Assembly: GCF_000305775.1 (NCBI RefSeq)
Contig: NC_018866.1
Location: forward strand, 124,001 to 188,000
Origin: Dehalobacter sp. DCA
GTDB lineage: Bacteria > Bacillota > Desulfitobacteriia > Desulfitobacteriales > Syntrophobotulaceae
Direction: 5' to 3'
DNA length: 64,000 nt
Shown here: in pieces, positions 32,367 to 40,615 of the stretch
Position numbering within the stretch: the first letter of the stretch is position 1
How the letters are laid out: each line of letters begins with the position of its first letter
Notes under the pieces: generated by a model
Database searches by the model: none
Told to the model about the DNA's origin: nothing
What the model saw: the letters and a program-made list of their open reading frames with translations, nothing else
Program-made: the position numbers and the translations under genes

Positions 32367-32660
32367 ATGAGTGAATCAACATTTATGGGCGTTTCCCGAG
32401 AAAAAATTGATTGGAGCCCAAGAATAGACTTCACGAAGTGCAACTATTGTATGGAATGTGTAGAATTTTGCCCTCATAAGGTATTTGAGGTGAATGAGGA
32501 GGCAGAACAAAAATTCAGTGTCAAGAACCCAAACAATTGTGTTGTGTTCTGCCGTGCTTGCGGAAAAACCTGTGGCTTAGATGCGATTGAGTTTCCCAAC
32601 AAGACAGAAACCACCAAGCGGATCAAGGAAATCAGACAGGAGGCAGTAAGTGATGAGTAA
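32367..32660 (+). CDS. 4Fe-4S ferredoxin-like protein
   Basis: Protein of 97 residues. A first cluster motif is CNYCMECVEFCP, and a second set of Cys is NNCVVFCRACGKTCGLD, consistent with two [4Fe-4S] clusters or one plus a structural site. The start lies two bases after the HdrA-like gene, and the end overlaps the next gene by eight bases, which implies translational coupling. It probably carries electrons between LpdA, the HdrA-like protein and the DGC-lipoyl fusion. Confidence 0.8.
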   Translation: MSESTFMGVSREKIDWSPRIDFTKCNYCMECVEFCPHKVFEVNEEAEQKFSVKNPNNCVVFCRACGKTCGLDAIEFPNKTETTKRIKEIRQEAVSDE

Positions 32661-33528
32661 AGCCTATGCGGTTTTACCCTGCAATGGTCTCGATAAATGT
32701 GCAGGGTGCATCACCAAAGAGGTTGCGGTAAAACTGACTCAAAAATCGGACAGCAAGATTATATGTCCAGTATTCTATCGCGTTTCGGATGCCCGATATA
32801 ATAAATTAGCGGAAGAAAATCCTGTTATTGTTATCGATGGCTGTGCCACAAGATGTGCCAGCAAACTGGCAGCGGAAAAAGGAATTAAGGTTTCTAAGAA
32901 AATCAATATTGCGGACGAAGCAAAGACAAACAACATCGTCCTCGGGGAAAATTTGGTATTGGGTGAAAACGAATTGCGGTTAGCTGGAATTGTAACAGAT
33001 AGCCTGTTAAAAGAGGAGTATAAGCTGCTAACAAAGAACGAGCAGAATAAGGCTGAAGATTCATCGGCTTTTCCTGAAAGCTTCGAGTATGAAAGCTATA
33101 CCAAGGATAAGTTTGTATTTCGATTGCCTAAAGAAGAAGGGTTTTACTTCAATGAAAATGACTGCTGGGCCTATGTGATTGGTAATAAAGCACGAGTCGG
33201 CGTAACTGATTTTGTCCAAAAAAGCTTATCGGACATTATGTTTTTTACTCCGCCTGCTCTGGGCAGTCAGATTGAACAGTTTGAAGAAGTCGGTACAATT
33301 GAATCAGGCAAAGCAGTATTTGAAATTGTCTGTCCGGTAAGCGGAACTGTCACGGCGGTGAATTATAAGCTGTTAGAAGCACCTGAACTTATCAATCAAA
33401 ATCCTTATGAAGAGGGCTGGATTGCAGAACTTGAATTAGCAGACTTTGAGAGTGATAAGGAACTTCTTCATACCTTTGATACTTACTTTAAAATATTAAA
33501 GCGAAAGGTAGATGAATTCCATGTCTAA
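32653..33528 (+). CDS. DGC domain fused to GcvH-type lipoyl domain
   Basis: Fusion protein of 291 residues. Residues 1-115 are a DGC (PF08859) putative metal-binding domain: LPCNGLDKCAGC, a Cys at KIICPVFYR and VIDGCATRCASK. Residues about 150-270 are a glycine-cleavage H-protein (GcvH) domain: VGVTDFVQKSLSDI, lipoyl-lysine motif TIESGKAVFEI (Lys about 220), CPVSGTVTAVN and NPYEEGWIAEL. All core GcvH features are kept, so it should be lipoylated. Attachment of a lipoyl arm to a Cys-rich binding domain, in an ArsR operon with lipoate ligase and LpdA, suggests the dihydrolipoyl arm handles As(III). I know of no described protein of this layout. Confidence 0.85.
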   Translation: MSKAYAVLPCNGLDKCAGCITKEVAVKLTQKSDSKIICPVFYRVSDARYNKLAEENPVIVIDGCATRCASKLAAEKGIKVSKKINIADEAKTNNIVLGENLVLGENELRLAGIVTDSLLKEEYKLLTKNEQNKAEDSSAFPESFEYESYTKDKFVFRLPKEEGFYFNENDCWAYVIGNKARVGVTDFVQKSLSDIMFFTPPALGSQIEQFEEVGTIESGKAVFEIVCPVSGTVTAVNYKLLEAPELINQNPYEEGWIAELELADFESDKELLHTFDTYFKILKRKVDEFHV

Positions 33529-33931
33529 AATAAAAATAATACCCTGCAGTGGTATTGGAAAAGCCTTTGGTCTTATGACAAGAGAAGCTGTATTTCAAGT
33601 GACCAATAAACTTAACCCCAAAGAAGCTGAAACTGCCTGTCTTGCTCATATTATTACCGGAGATGCCGAGGGTAGGGATAAAGTAGCAGGTCAAAGATGT
33701 ATCACAGTCGACGGGTGTCCTAAACTTTGTGCTGCTAAAAGCGTGGAATTTGAGGGCGGGATTGTCAAACAACAATTTAGGGTTATTGATGAGATGAAGA
33801 ACCATAAGGGTGTTAATCCAGGAACGGGTACGGCACTTTCTGAAGACGGTTGGATCATTGTAGATGAACTGGCTGAAAAAATCTCTGCGAAAGTTACAGA
33901 ATTGGTGGAGGAGGGAAAAAACAATGCCTGA
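33521..33931 (+). CDS. DGC-domain putative metal-binding protein
   Basis: Protein of 136 residues of the DGC family (PF08859). Conserved Cys are in IIPCSGIGKAFG, ETACLAHI and TVDGCPKLCAAKS (the D-G-C motif). The family is called zinc binding, but its true ligand is not established. It overlaps the fusion gene before it and the DGC gene after it, by eight bases each, so all are translated together. It is nearly duplicated at 39.4 kb. In this setting the Cys sites may hold As(III) or another soft metalloid. The ATG at 33521 matches the paralogue. Confidence 0.8.
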   Translation: MSKIKIIPCSGIGKAFGLMTREAVFQVTNKLNPKEAETACLAHIITGDAEGRDKVAGQRCITVDGCPKLCAAKSVEFEGGIVKQQFRVIDEMKNHKGVNPGTGTALSEDGWIIVDELAEKISAKVTELVEEGKNNA

Positions 33932-34328
33932 CGTACAAATTGGGGTGCTGTCTTGCAGCGGCGAAGAATGTCTTGGCGGTACAATCTCCAGACTTGCTAC
34001 GCGCAAAGTGATGGAAAAGCTGCGGATAGGCCGGACAACTTCACTTTGCCTGCCGCTTTATATAGCTGGAGGTGAGGAGGAACGCAATTTTGCCAAAGCG
34101 TATCCTGTAATTTCTGTAGATGGCTGTGACAAAAGCTGCGCCAAAAAGGCGACAGAAAGGTTTAGCGGTGATGTGAGTGAAGCCTTGGTTATTTCCGATA
34201 TTTTAGGGGAAGAGGCTGCCTTGGATAAGACTGTATCGGCGAGGGATTTAACCGAGGAGCATTATACAATGGTGGATAAAATAGCGGAAGAAATATGCAA
34301 AAAAGTTGATAAGATAGTGGCTGAATAA
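33924..34328 (+). CDS. DGC-domain protein, second type
   Basis: Protein of 134 residues. It has VLSCSGEECLGGTISRLATRK, TSLCLPLYIAGGEEERNFA and SVDGCDKSCAKKA. Two Cys pairs plus a lone Cys match the DGC family, but it forms a distinct subgroup shared with the gene at 39.8 kb. The ATG at 33924 follows GAGGAGGGA and overlaps the previous stop. The invariant order of the two DGC subgroups in both operons suggests that they form a heterodimer. Ligand unknown. Confidence 0.8.
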   Translation: MPDVQIGVLSCSGEECLGGTISRLATRKVMEKLRIGRTTSLCLPLYIAGGEEERNFAKAYPVISVDGCDKSCAKKATERFSGDVSEALVISDILGEEAALDKTVSARDLTEEHYTMVDKIAEEICKKVDKIVAE

Positions 34329-34378
34329 GGAAAGCTTGACTATTGATCATATATTTTAATTTATTGAGGGAGGATATT

Positions 34379-34654
34379 ATGAATATCAAAATTGAACCAA
34401 CAGTGTTTGCGGAGCTAAAGGATGCTATGACAAAGGAAGGAAAAACAGCGGCAAGATTTTATGCTTCAGGATGTGGCTGCAAAGGACCGGTGTTTGATAT
34501 TTCTTTTGATCATGTGAAAGAAGACGATGTGGTTGAAGAGTTCGAAGGCACTAAATTTGTTTATGAAAAAGATTTTGCAGCGGCGTTAAAGGCTCCGGAA
34601 ATTATTAAGACCGAAAATGGTTTTGCTGTAAAACGCTCCGCTTGCGGTTGTTAA
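34379..34654 (+). CDS. IscA/HesB-like small Cys protein
   Basis: Protein of 91 residues related to A-type Fe-S carriers (HesB/IscA fold). The central ASGCGCKGPVFDISF and the C-terminal SACGC carry the cysteines. It lacks the third conserved Cys position of classical IscA in its usual spacing, and instead has CGC at both sites, like the CC-type HesB-like proteins (some of which are selenoproteins). It could carry an Fe-S cluster or an As-thiolate. Good GGGAGGA site; last gene before a stem-loop. Confidence 0.7.
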   Translation: MNIKIEPTVFAELKDAMTKEGKTAARFYASGCGCKGPVFDISFDHVKEDDVVEEFEGTKFVYEKDFAAALKAPEIIKTENGFAVKRSACGC

Positions 34655-34678
34655 TGATTGAAAGGCTAAGCTAAGCTA

Positions 34679-34712
34679 AATGCAGACGTATCGTTCATGA
34701 TGCGTCTGCATT
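34679..34712 (+). other. Stem-loop between hesB-like and lplA genes
   Basis: AATGCAGACG (34679-34688) pairs with CGTCTGCATT (34703-34712). There is no T run after it, so it is more likely a processing or partial attenuation site than a full terminator. Confidence 0.55.
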
Positions 34713-34748
34713 GCCAAAATAAAAGATATACTTCATAGAGAGGCAAAA

Positions 34749-35738
34749 ATGATTAACGTTATTAACAATTCAACCAATCCTTTTATAAATTTAGCCTTGG
34801 AAGAATACTTTTTAAAATACAAAGCTTTAAAAGATGATGTCCTGATACTATGGCAAAATGAGCCGGTTGTCGTAGTCGGAAAGAATCAGAACACCTATGA
34901 AGAACTCAATGCAGAGTATATAGAGAACAAAAACATTAAAGTCGTAAGAAGATTATCCGGAGGCGGCGCAGTATACCATGACTTGGGCAATTTGAATTTC
35001 ACTATCATAAAAAACAATGCAGAGGTATACAGAAACGATTTTTCATTTTTTGCTATGCCCGTGATAAAGTGTTTGGAAATCTATGATGTAACAGCATCGT
35101 TCAGCGGCAGAAATGATATTTTGATTGATGGCAAAAAGTTTTCTGGAAATGCGCAATATTTTTATAAAGATAAGGTTCTTCATCATGGCACTCTTTTGTT
35201 TTCCAGTGATTTAACAGTATTAGCCAAAGCATTAAAAGTAAGACAAGATAAGTTTGAGTCCAAAGGAATTAAATCTATGCAAAGCAGGGTTGCCAATATT
35301 GGTGATTATATTGATAAAGATATTACCTTAGCGGAGTTCCGCCAGACGCTTATTAGGAGCATGTTTGACTATGAACAAGAGCCGGTCAGGCATTATGATT
35401 TGACAGCTGAGGATATAACGGCAATTACCGAATTAGAAAAAACAAAATACAGTACATGGGACTGGAACTATGGACAATCGCCAAAGTCGAACTATAAGAA
35501 GGAAATGAGATTTACTTCAGGAATGGTATCGCTGGAAATGAACATAGAGGACGGTTTGATTACCCAATTAAAATTATACGGAGATTTCTTTGAGGAAAAT
35601 CCAAAAGAAATATTAGAGAATTTGTTTATTGGTGAAAAATACGATCTTGTTGTAATCAGAAACATAATAGAAAAGGCGGATGTTTCGCGATATATACATA
35701 AGCTGAGCAATGATGAATTTATAGAATTATTTTTCTAG
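34749..35738 (+). CDS. lplA: Lipoate-protein ligase A
   Basis: Ligase of 329 residues. Signatures RRLSGGGAVYHDLGNLNF and the lipoyl-AMP lysine motif DGKKFSGNAQY are present, and the full C-terminal accessory domain is present. It activates lipoate with ATP and transfers it to lipoyl domains. No LipA/LipB is present, so the lipoylation depends on scavenged lipoate or on other genes. It is placed after the DGC-GcvH fusion gene, whose product is the obvious acceptor. A second LplA with separate specificity is at 40.9 kb. The start has a GAGAGG site. Confidence 0.92.
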   Translation: MINVINNSTNPFINLALEEYFLKYKALKDDVLILWQNEPVVVVGKNQNTYEELNAEYIENKNIKVVRRLSGGGAVYHDLGNLNFTIIKNNAEVYRNDFSFFAMPVIKCLEIYDVTASFSGRNDILIDGKKFSGNAQYFYKDKVLHHGTLLFSSDLTVLAKALKVRQDKFESKGIKSMQSRVANIGDYIDKDITLAEFRQTLIRSMFDYEQEPVRHYDLTAEDITAITELEKTKYSTWDWNYGQSPKSNYKKEMRFTSGMVSLEMNIEDGLITQLKLYGDFFEENPKEILENLFIGEKYDLVVIRNIIEKADVSRYIHKLSNDEFIELFF

Positions 35739-35883
35739 AAAACATAGAAAAGACTGTCGCGGATGTGGAGGAGACTGTTAATCGTTGAGGATATTAATAG
35801 GAAGATCAAACCAGGTGATAAGACTAGTAAAAGTACTTAGGCTGTGATAAATAGACTAAAAAATTATTGGGGGATTAATTACA

Positions 35884-36453
35884 ATGGAAAACAGCCAAAA
35901 AGAAAGCATGTTCAAAAAACATGCATTAAAAATTATCATTCCAATCCTCATTATTCTAGCTATTGGTGCGATATGGTTCATTAAAAATGATGAACAAAAG
36001 CCAATGGCTGATAATATAGTAGGCTCTGACATCAGTACGGCAGAATCAGCAGACTTTGCACTTCATGTTACAGAGAAACTAGACCTTGAGAAGCTTAAAT
36101 CCTACGGACTGCCCATTATGATAGACTTTGGTGCTGATTCCTGTATCCCGTGTAAGGAAATGGCCCCTGTTTTGGCGAAACTAAACGAGGAACTGCAGGG
36201 AAAAGCAATCATTAAATTTGTCGATGTGTGGAAATATCAAGAACTGGCAGAAGGATATCCAATTAGTGTGATCCCTACACAGGTATTTTTTGATAAGGAC
36301 GGTAAACCATATACTCCATCTGACCCCAAAGCCTCTCAAATGAAGATGTACTCTTTAAAGGATACGAACGAGCATGTATTTACGACTCATGAAGGCGGTA
36401 TGACAGAGGAAACGATTCGTGCTGCACTGAAGGAAATGGGGTTAAAGGAATGA
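35884..36453 (+). CDS. Membrane-anchored thioredoxin-like protein
   Basis: Protein of 189 residues with one N-terminal transmembrane helix (residues about 14-33) followed by a thioredoxin domain on the outer side: DFGADSCIPCKEM (CxxC) and cis-Pro ISVIPTQVFF. It overlaps the CcdA gene by four bases (ATGA), so the two work together: CcdA brings electrons from cytosolic thioredoxin to this extracytoplasmic domain. Possible roles are reduction of extracytoplasmic thiols or cytochrome c maturation. Location in the arsenic-lipoate operon makes extracellular thiol reduction more likely. Confidence 0.85.
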   Translation: MENSQKESMFKKHALKIIIPILIILAIGAIWFIKNDEQKPMADNIVGSDISTAESADFALHVTEKLDLEKLKSYGLPIMIDFGADSCIPCKEMAPVLAKLNEELQGKAIIKFVDVWKYQELAEGYPISVIPTQVFFDKDGKPYTPSDPKASQMKMYSLKDTNEHVFTTHEGGMTEETIRAALKEMGLKE

Positions 36454-37142
36454 TAAATCTGTGGCTGGAAACATTGTCAACACTCATTTCTGAAAGTTTT
36501 TGGCTTGCGCCGATACTGGCGTTGCTTGCGGGAGTATTAACCTCTATCACTCCTTGTGCACTGACAAGTGTTCCTCTTGTGATAGGATATGTTGGCGGTA
36601 CAGGGAATAATGATCCTAAAAAAGCCTTCAGATTATCACTTGCATTTGCCCTTGGAATGGCAGTTACTTTTACAACCCTCGGAACAGCCGCTTCATTGCT
36701 AGGGAAACTTATTGGAACATCAAGTCCGTGGTGGTACATTGCACTGGGTGTTTTAATGGTGTTGATGGCACTCCAAACTTGGGAAGTGTATAATTTTATT
36801 CCCTCTACATTTCTCACAAGCAAAACAACAAAAAAAGGATACATAGGAGCATTCGTTACAGGAATATTGGGTGGGGTGTTTTCATCACCTTGTGCAACTC
36901 CTGTATTAGTTGTTTTATTGGGTATTGTAGCTCGGAGTGGAAATGTAGCATGGGGAGTGCTACTCCTGCTCTTATACTCAGTTGGCCACAGTGTGCTGGT
37001 ATTGGCAGCAGGAACATCTGTGGGCTTGGTGAAAAAAGTGACTTCCAGCGGAAGATATGGCATCTTCAGTAAAGTATTAAAGTATTTTATGGGTGGGGTC
37101 ATTTTACTGATTGCATTTTATATGTTTTATTTAGCGTTTTAG
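36450..37142 (+). CDS. ccdA: CcdA/DsbD-family transmembrane electron carrier
   Basis: Membrane protein of 230 residues with six helices. The two redox cysteines are in the conserved TPCALTSVPLVIGYVGG and SSPCATPVLVVLLG segments. It moves reducing equivalents from cytoplasmic thioredoxin across the membrane. Coupled to the membrane thioredoxin gene before it. Confidence 0.9.
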   Translation: MINLWLETLSTLISESFWLAPILALLAGVLTSITPCALTSVPLVIGYVGGTGNNDPKKAFRLSLAFALGMAVTFTTLGTAASLLGKLIGTSSPWWYIALGVLMVLMALQTWEVYNFIPSTFLTSKTTKKGYIGAFVTGILGGVFSSPCATPVLVVLLGIVARSGNVAWGVLLLLLYSVGHSVLVLAAGTSVGLVKKVTSSGRYGIFSKVLKYFMGGVILLIAFYMFYLAF

Positions 37143-37170
37143 CTATAAAAAAACAAGGAGGCTGTTGATT

Positions 37171-38316
37171 ATGGGCATCTACTTGGATAATGCCGCAACA
37201 TCATTTCCTAAACCTAAAACTGTTGTCCAATCTATGTATGATTTTATGATAGAAAATGGTTGCACATCCGGTCGTGGCGCTTATGAAAAAGCAATTGAAG
37301 CCGACATGCTCGTTTATCAAACCCGCAAAGCAATTGCTAATTTTTTTAATTTTAACGACCCCAAAAAAGTTATCTTTACTTCCAATATTACAGAATCATT
37401 GAATCTGGCTATAAAAGGTATTCTGAAAAAAGGAGACCATGTCATTGTAAGCAGCGTGGAGCATAATGCAGTATGGCGGTGTATTAAGACTGTTGAAAGA
37501 GATTTAGAAATTAGTATTTCTAAAATACCTTGTTCGGAGGAAGGTTATACAAATGCCAATGATATTGAAAAACTAATAAAAAAAAATACCTCTTTGGTAG
37601 TCATAAATCATGCTTCAAATGTTCTGGGTACGATTCAGCCTATCGAGGAGATTGGCCGAAGATGCAGAATACATAACATCCCATTTTTGGTTGATGTCGC
37701 TCAAACAGCAGGGGCTCACTCTATTGATATAGTCAAGCAAAATATTGATTTGCTGGCCTTTACCGGGCACAAAAGTCTCCTTGGCCCTATGGGTATCGGA
37801 GGTCTTATTATAAACTGGGAAGGAGACATATACCCGCTAAAGTCTGGTGGAACCGGCGGTGATTCTGCTTATGAATATCAGCCCGATTATTATCCGAACA
37901 GATTTGAAACTGGAACTTTAAATGTTCCAGGAATAATTGGTCTGCACGAAGGTCTAAAATTTATTCAAAAAGAGGGTCTAAATCATATCGTTAAAAAGGA
38001 AATTGAACTTGTGAATTATGCTTTGATGAGATTAAAAGAAGTTGACGATATAAAAATTTACGGTCCTCAAGACAGCAGTAAAACAGTTGGGGTCATCCCA
38101 TTTAATTTAAAGAATAAATCCTGTAATGAAGTAGCCTATGAATTAGACCAAAACTTCAGCATCATGATCCGCTCCGGGCTACATTGTGCTCCGAGTGCAC
38201 ACCAAATTATTGGTACCGAAAAATCAGGCACGTGCAGAGTAGGGATAGGCTATTTTAATGAAAAACATGAACTTGATCATTTGGTTGAAGCACTAAAATC
38301 AATAAGTAGCAATTAA
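37171..38316 (+). CDS. Cysteine desulfurase-family aminotransferase (class V)
   Basis: PLP enzyme of 381 residues, TIGR01977-type. Key residues are the Schiff-base Lys in FTGHKSLLGPMG, the His/Asp of VDVAQTAGAHS and the active Cys in RSGLHCAPSAHQ. It is expected to release sulfur (or selenium) from cysteine for Fe-S, lipoyl or Mo-cofactor sulfuration. It follows the CcdA gene with an AAGGAGG site and precedes an Fe-S gene. The true sulfur acceptor is unknown. The ATG at 37171 is used rather than the TTG at 37165. Confidence 0.85.
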   Translation: MGIYLDNAATSFPKPKTVVQSMYDFMIENGCTSGRGAYEKAIEADMLVYQTRKAIANFFNFNDPKKVIFTSNITESLNLAIKGILKKGDHVIVSSVEHNAVWRCIKTVERDLEISISKIPCSEEGYTNANDIEKLIKKNTSLVVINHASNVLGTIQPIEEIGRRCRIHNIPFLVDVAQTAGAHSIDIVKQNIDLLAFTGHKSLLGPMGIGGLIINWEGDIYPLKSGGTGGDSAYEYQPDYYPNRFETGTLNVPGIIGLHEGLKFIQKEGLNHIVKKEIELVNYALMRLKEVDDIKIYGPQDSSKTVGVIPFNLKNKSCNEVAYELDQNFSIMIRSGLHCAPSAHQIIGTEKSGTCRVGIGYFNEKHELDHLVEALKSISSN

Positions 38317-38340
38317 CATATTATTCGAGGGGTGTTAAAA

Positions 38341-38859
38341 ATGTACCTAGAGAAAATACAAATTACATTTATCGAACCGTGTACAGCCGATACTGAAAAA
38401 ATGAGGTTTAAAGCAAAATTTTCGAGAGATATTGCAGATATTTTACCCTACTTAAACCGTCGGATAAAAACTGCGCAATATAACGACCAAGCAAAAAACC
38501 TTACATTTAATCAAGGAATTAAAATGATTACAATCTACAGGGATTCTTTGGCTGTTGCAAAAGTTATCAATGAGTCCGAGGCTTATGAAATGAGCGATAC
38601 TATAAAAGATCTAATCAACGAAACACATGATACGAAAGATTTGCTTGTCCCCATGTATGAAACGCGCAAAAAACCATCAGTCTTGGATATATATAGATAT
38701 TTACCAAAAACCAATTGCAAAATGTGCGGGGAGCTATCCTGTATGGCATTTGCAGCCAAACTAATATCTTCCTCTAAAAATATAGAATTATGTACACCTC
38801 TTTCCCTTCAGGATAAAAAAGAAAACTTTAATGAAATTGTTGAACTTTTAGATTTTTAA
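38341..38859 (+). CDS. Protein with C-terminal (Fe-S) domain
   Basis: Protein of 172 residues. The first 110 residues match no family I recognise. The C-terminus has the four-Cys Fe-S domain (PF04060) as LPKTNCKMCGELSCMAFAAK with a last Cys at ELCTPL, as found in corrinoid/Fe-S protein subunits and RnfB. It is last in operon A. It likely supplies an Fe-S cluster or electrons for the redox chain of the operon. The ATG at 38341 follows GAGGGG. Confidence 0.75.
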   Translation: MYLEKIQITFIEPCTADTEKMRFKAKFSRDIADILPYLNRRIKTAQYNDQAKNLTFNQGIKMITIYRDSLAVAKVINESEAYEMSDTIKDLINETHDTKDLLVPMYETRKKPSVLDIYRYLPKTNCKMCGELSCMAFAAKLISSSKNIELCTPLSLQDKKENFNEIVELLDF

Positions 38860-38934
38860 TTCAATTATTTACATTTTCTGTATAGTGAAGAGGACAATGT
38901 TTTCTTGACTTTTTAAATATTAATTCTGAAAAAC

Positions 38935-38990
38935 ATTGTTAACTATTTCACAGTCATATAATATATAAATATATAATTATATGTTTATAA
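38935..38990 (+). promoter_or_regulatory. Operon B promoter and operator region
   Basis: An ATTGTT/TTGTTA -35-like box (about 38935-38941) and -10 TATAAT (38957-38962) are followed by the AT-rich dyad ATATATAAATATATAAT before the arsR ribosome site AAGGAG. Confidence 0.5.
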
Positions 38991-39002
38991 GGAGCTAAAT
39001 AA

Positions 39003-39350
39003 ATGTTTGAAAGCCGATTTAAAGCCCTGGGAGAACCAACTCGCTTAAATATTATTAAACTATTATCTTTTAAAGATTTATGCGTCTGCGAGCTTGAAGA
39101 AATTATGCAAATTAGTCAGCCGCGCATATCCCAGCACCTTAAGGTTTTGAAACAATCCGGTTTGGTCAAGGAACGAAAGGAAGGGCAGCGTCGAGTATGC
39201 AGTTTAAATACTGCCTTGCTGAACAATACGATGGAAGAGTTTATGGATTATATTGCCAAACCACTTCAGGAAATTCCGGAATTAAACGAAGCGTATGAGC
39301 GATTAGTGGATCTTGATGGCGAATCCTGTACAAGAAAACTGAAGCAATAA
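39003..39350 (+). CDS. arsR: ArsR-family repressor of lipoate operon B
   Basis: Repressor of 115 residues. It has the As(III) motif KDLCVCELEE, recognition helix SQPRISQHLKVL and wing KEGQRRVCSL (extra Cys). It is placed ahead of the two DGC genes in the same way as the repressor at 30.3 kb is placed ahead of the LpdA operon. Start ATG after AAGGAG. Confidence 0.9.
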   Translation: MFESRFKALGEPTRLNIIKLLSFKDLCVCELEEIMQISQPRISQHLKVLKQSGLVKERKEGQRRVCSLNTALLNNTMEEFMDYIAKPLQEIPELNEAYERLVDLDGESCTRKLKQ

Positions 39351-39427
39351 GACTTCCAAGTGTTTTGGAAAAAAACTTAATTTTAATCAATACTAAGAAG
39401 TTAAGAGAAGAAAGGTAGATGAATTTA

Positions 39428-39832
39428 ATGTCTGAAAAAGTAAAAGTAGTTCCCTGCAGCGGGATAGGCAAGGTTCACGGTCTTTTAGCCAGAGAGATTG
39501 CCTTGAAGATCGTAAGCGAGCTTTGCGTGGCAGAAACGGAATCCCCCTGTTTAGCCTACATTGTAACCGAAGACCCAGAAATCAAAGAGAAAATTGCCCA
39601 GGGAAAATGTGTAACCATCGATGGCTGTCCCAAAATGTGTGCGGCTAAAAGCGTAGCGCATGCAGGAGGTAGTGTCGCAGAAGAGATTCGGATTCTGGAG
39701 ATACTGAAAGACTACCGGGGAATTCAACCGGGGAATGCTACTGCTTTAAACGATGATGGTTGGAAAATTGTGGACGAGGCGGCACTCAAAGTTGCGGACC
39801 GAGTTCAAAAAGTATATGAAAGCGAGGTATGA
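39428..39832 (+). CDS. DGC-domain protein, operon B
   Basis: Protein of 134 residues, paralogue of the one at 33.5 kb, with VVPCSGIGKVHGL, ESPCLAYIV and TIDGCPKMCAAKS. The first 40 bases of the two genes, including the ribosome site, resemble each other, evidence of duplication. The ATG at 39428 is chosen by analogy. It overlaps the next gene by four bases. Confidence 0.8.
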   Translation: MSEKVKVVPCSGIGKVHGLLAREIALKIVSELCVAETESPCLAYIVTEDPEIKEKIAQGKCVTIDGCPKMCAAKSVAHAGGSVAEEIRILEILKDYRGIQPGNATALNDDGWKIVDEAALKVADRVQKVYESEV

Positions 39833-40248
39833 AAAAAATGGAACCAGTTAAAGTAGGAGTAATTTCTTGCAGTGGGGAGGATTGTCTGGGCGGTACGATC
39901 TCGCGTTTAGCTACGAGAAAAATCCTGGAACGCATCCGGTTAGGCGAATCGGTTACCATTTGCCTGCCGCTGTTTATAGCCGGAGGGGAAGAAGAAAGAG
40001 TCTTTGCTACACTCTTTCCTACCATTACAGTCGACGGTTGCGGTAAATGGTGCGCCAAGAGAGCGACGGAAGAATTGAGCGGAAAAGTCAGTGATACGGT
40101 TCAAGTTTCAGATATTATTGGTCAAGAAGCAGCGGAGAGTCCTGTTCTCTCCACCCGGAATCTATCCAAGGAACATTTGGAAATGGTGGATAAAGTAGCG
40201 GAGCAAATCAGGGTGAAGCTCGATCGCCTGGTTGATGAGAATAAATAA
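39829..40248 (+). CDS. DGC-domain protein, second type, operon B
   Basis: Protein of 139 residues, paralogue of the one at 33.9 kb: ISCSGEDCLGGTISRLATRK, TICLPLFIAGGEEERVFA and TVDGCGKWCAKRA. The same pair order as in operon A. It is followed at 66 bases by the first lipoyl-domain gene, so the DGC pair may be the loading partner for these small lipoyl proteins. Confidence 0.8.
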   Translation: MKKMEPVKVGVISCSGEDCLGGTISRLATRKILERIRLGESVTICLPLFIAGGEEERVFATLFPTITVDGCGKWCAKRATEELSGKVSDTVQVSDIIGQEAAESPVLSTRNLSKEHLEMVDKVAEQIRVKLDRLVDENK

Positions 40249-40314
40249 ATTGTGAATGGCAATGTAGCGTGTGCTTGCCGAAGATAAATGACCGCATGCT
40301 GGAGGTAACCAATA

Positions 40315-40578
40315 ATGTTAGAAATAAAACTTAACAAGAATTTATGTGGAATCTTTAAAGTTGGCAGAGTGTTTGTCAAAGAAGGGGATTCGGTCCATTG
40401 TGGTGAGGGACTGTTTACGATAGAGGCTAATAAAATAAACACAGCAATTTATGCTAATTTTGAAGGTGAAATCATCAGCATGAACTTAGCAGGTGGGAAT
40501 GTAGTTAAGCCGGACAGTATTATCTTAACAGTGGATGGACAGGTGGTAAAAGAATCTAAGACAATCATAGCAAATTAA
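40315..40578 (+). CDS. Stand-alone lipoyl-domain protein 1
   Basis: Protein of 87 residues consisting only of a lipoyl/biotinyl-type beta-barrel domain. The lipoyl-lysine candidate is Lys40 in TIEANKINTAI, with acidic Glu at -3, and the hairpin AYANFEGEI follows. It lacks E2 catalytic or peripheral-binding domains. It has one Cys in the lead strand (LCGIFKVG) and another at HCGEG, absent from most lipoyl domains. Lys40 should be lipoylated by the LplA at 40.9 kb. With LpdA and DGC partners it may carry dihydrolipoyl-bound As(III). Biotinylation is possible but less likely. Confidence 0.8.
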   Translation: MLEIKLNKNLCGIFKVGRVFVKEGDSVHCGEGLFTIEANKINTAIYANFEGEIISMNLAGGNVVKPDSIILTVDGQVVKESKTIIAN

Positions 40579-40615
40579 GAAAACTTTAATAAACATATTC
40601 AGGAGGTAATTGGAA

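Noticed and set aside
34679-34712. Rho-independent terminator splitting operon A
   Set aside because: There is a stem-loop but no T run, so transcription probably continues into lplA.
37171-38316. Selenocysteine lyase as firm call
   Set aside because: The sequence cannot separate it from cysteine desulfurase of the same family.
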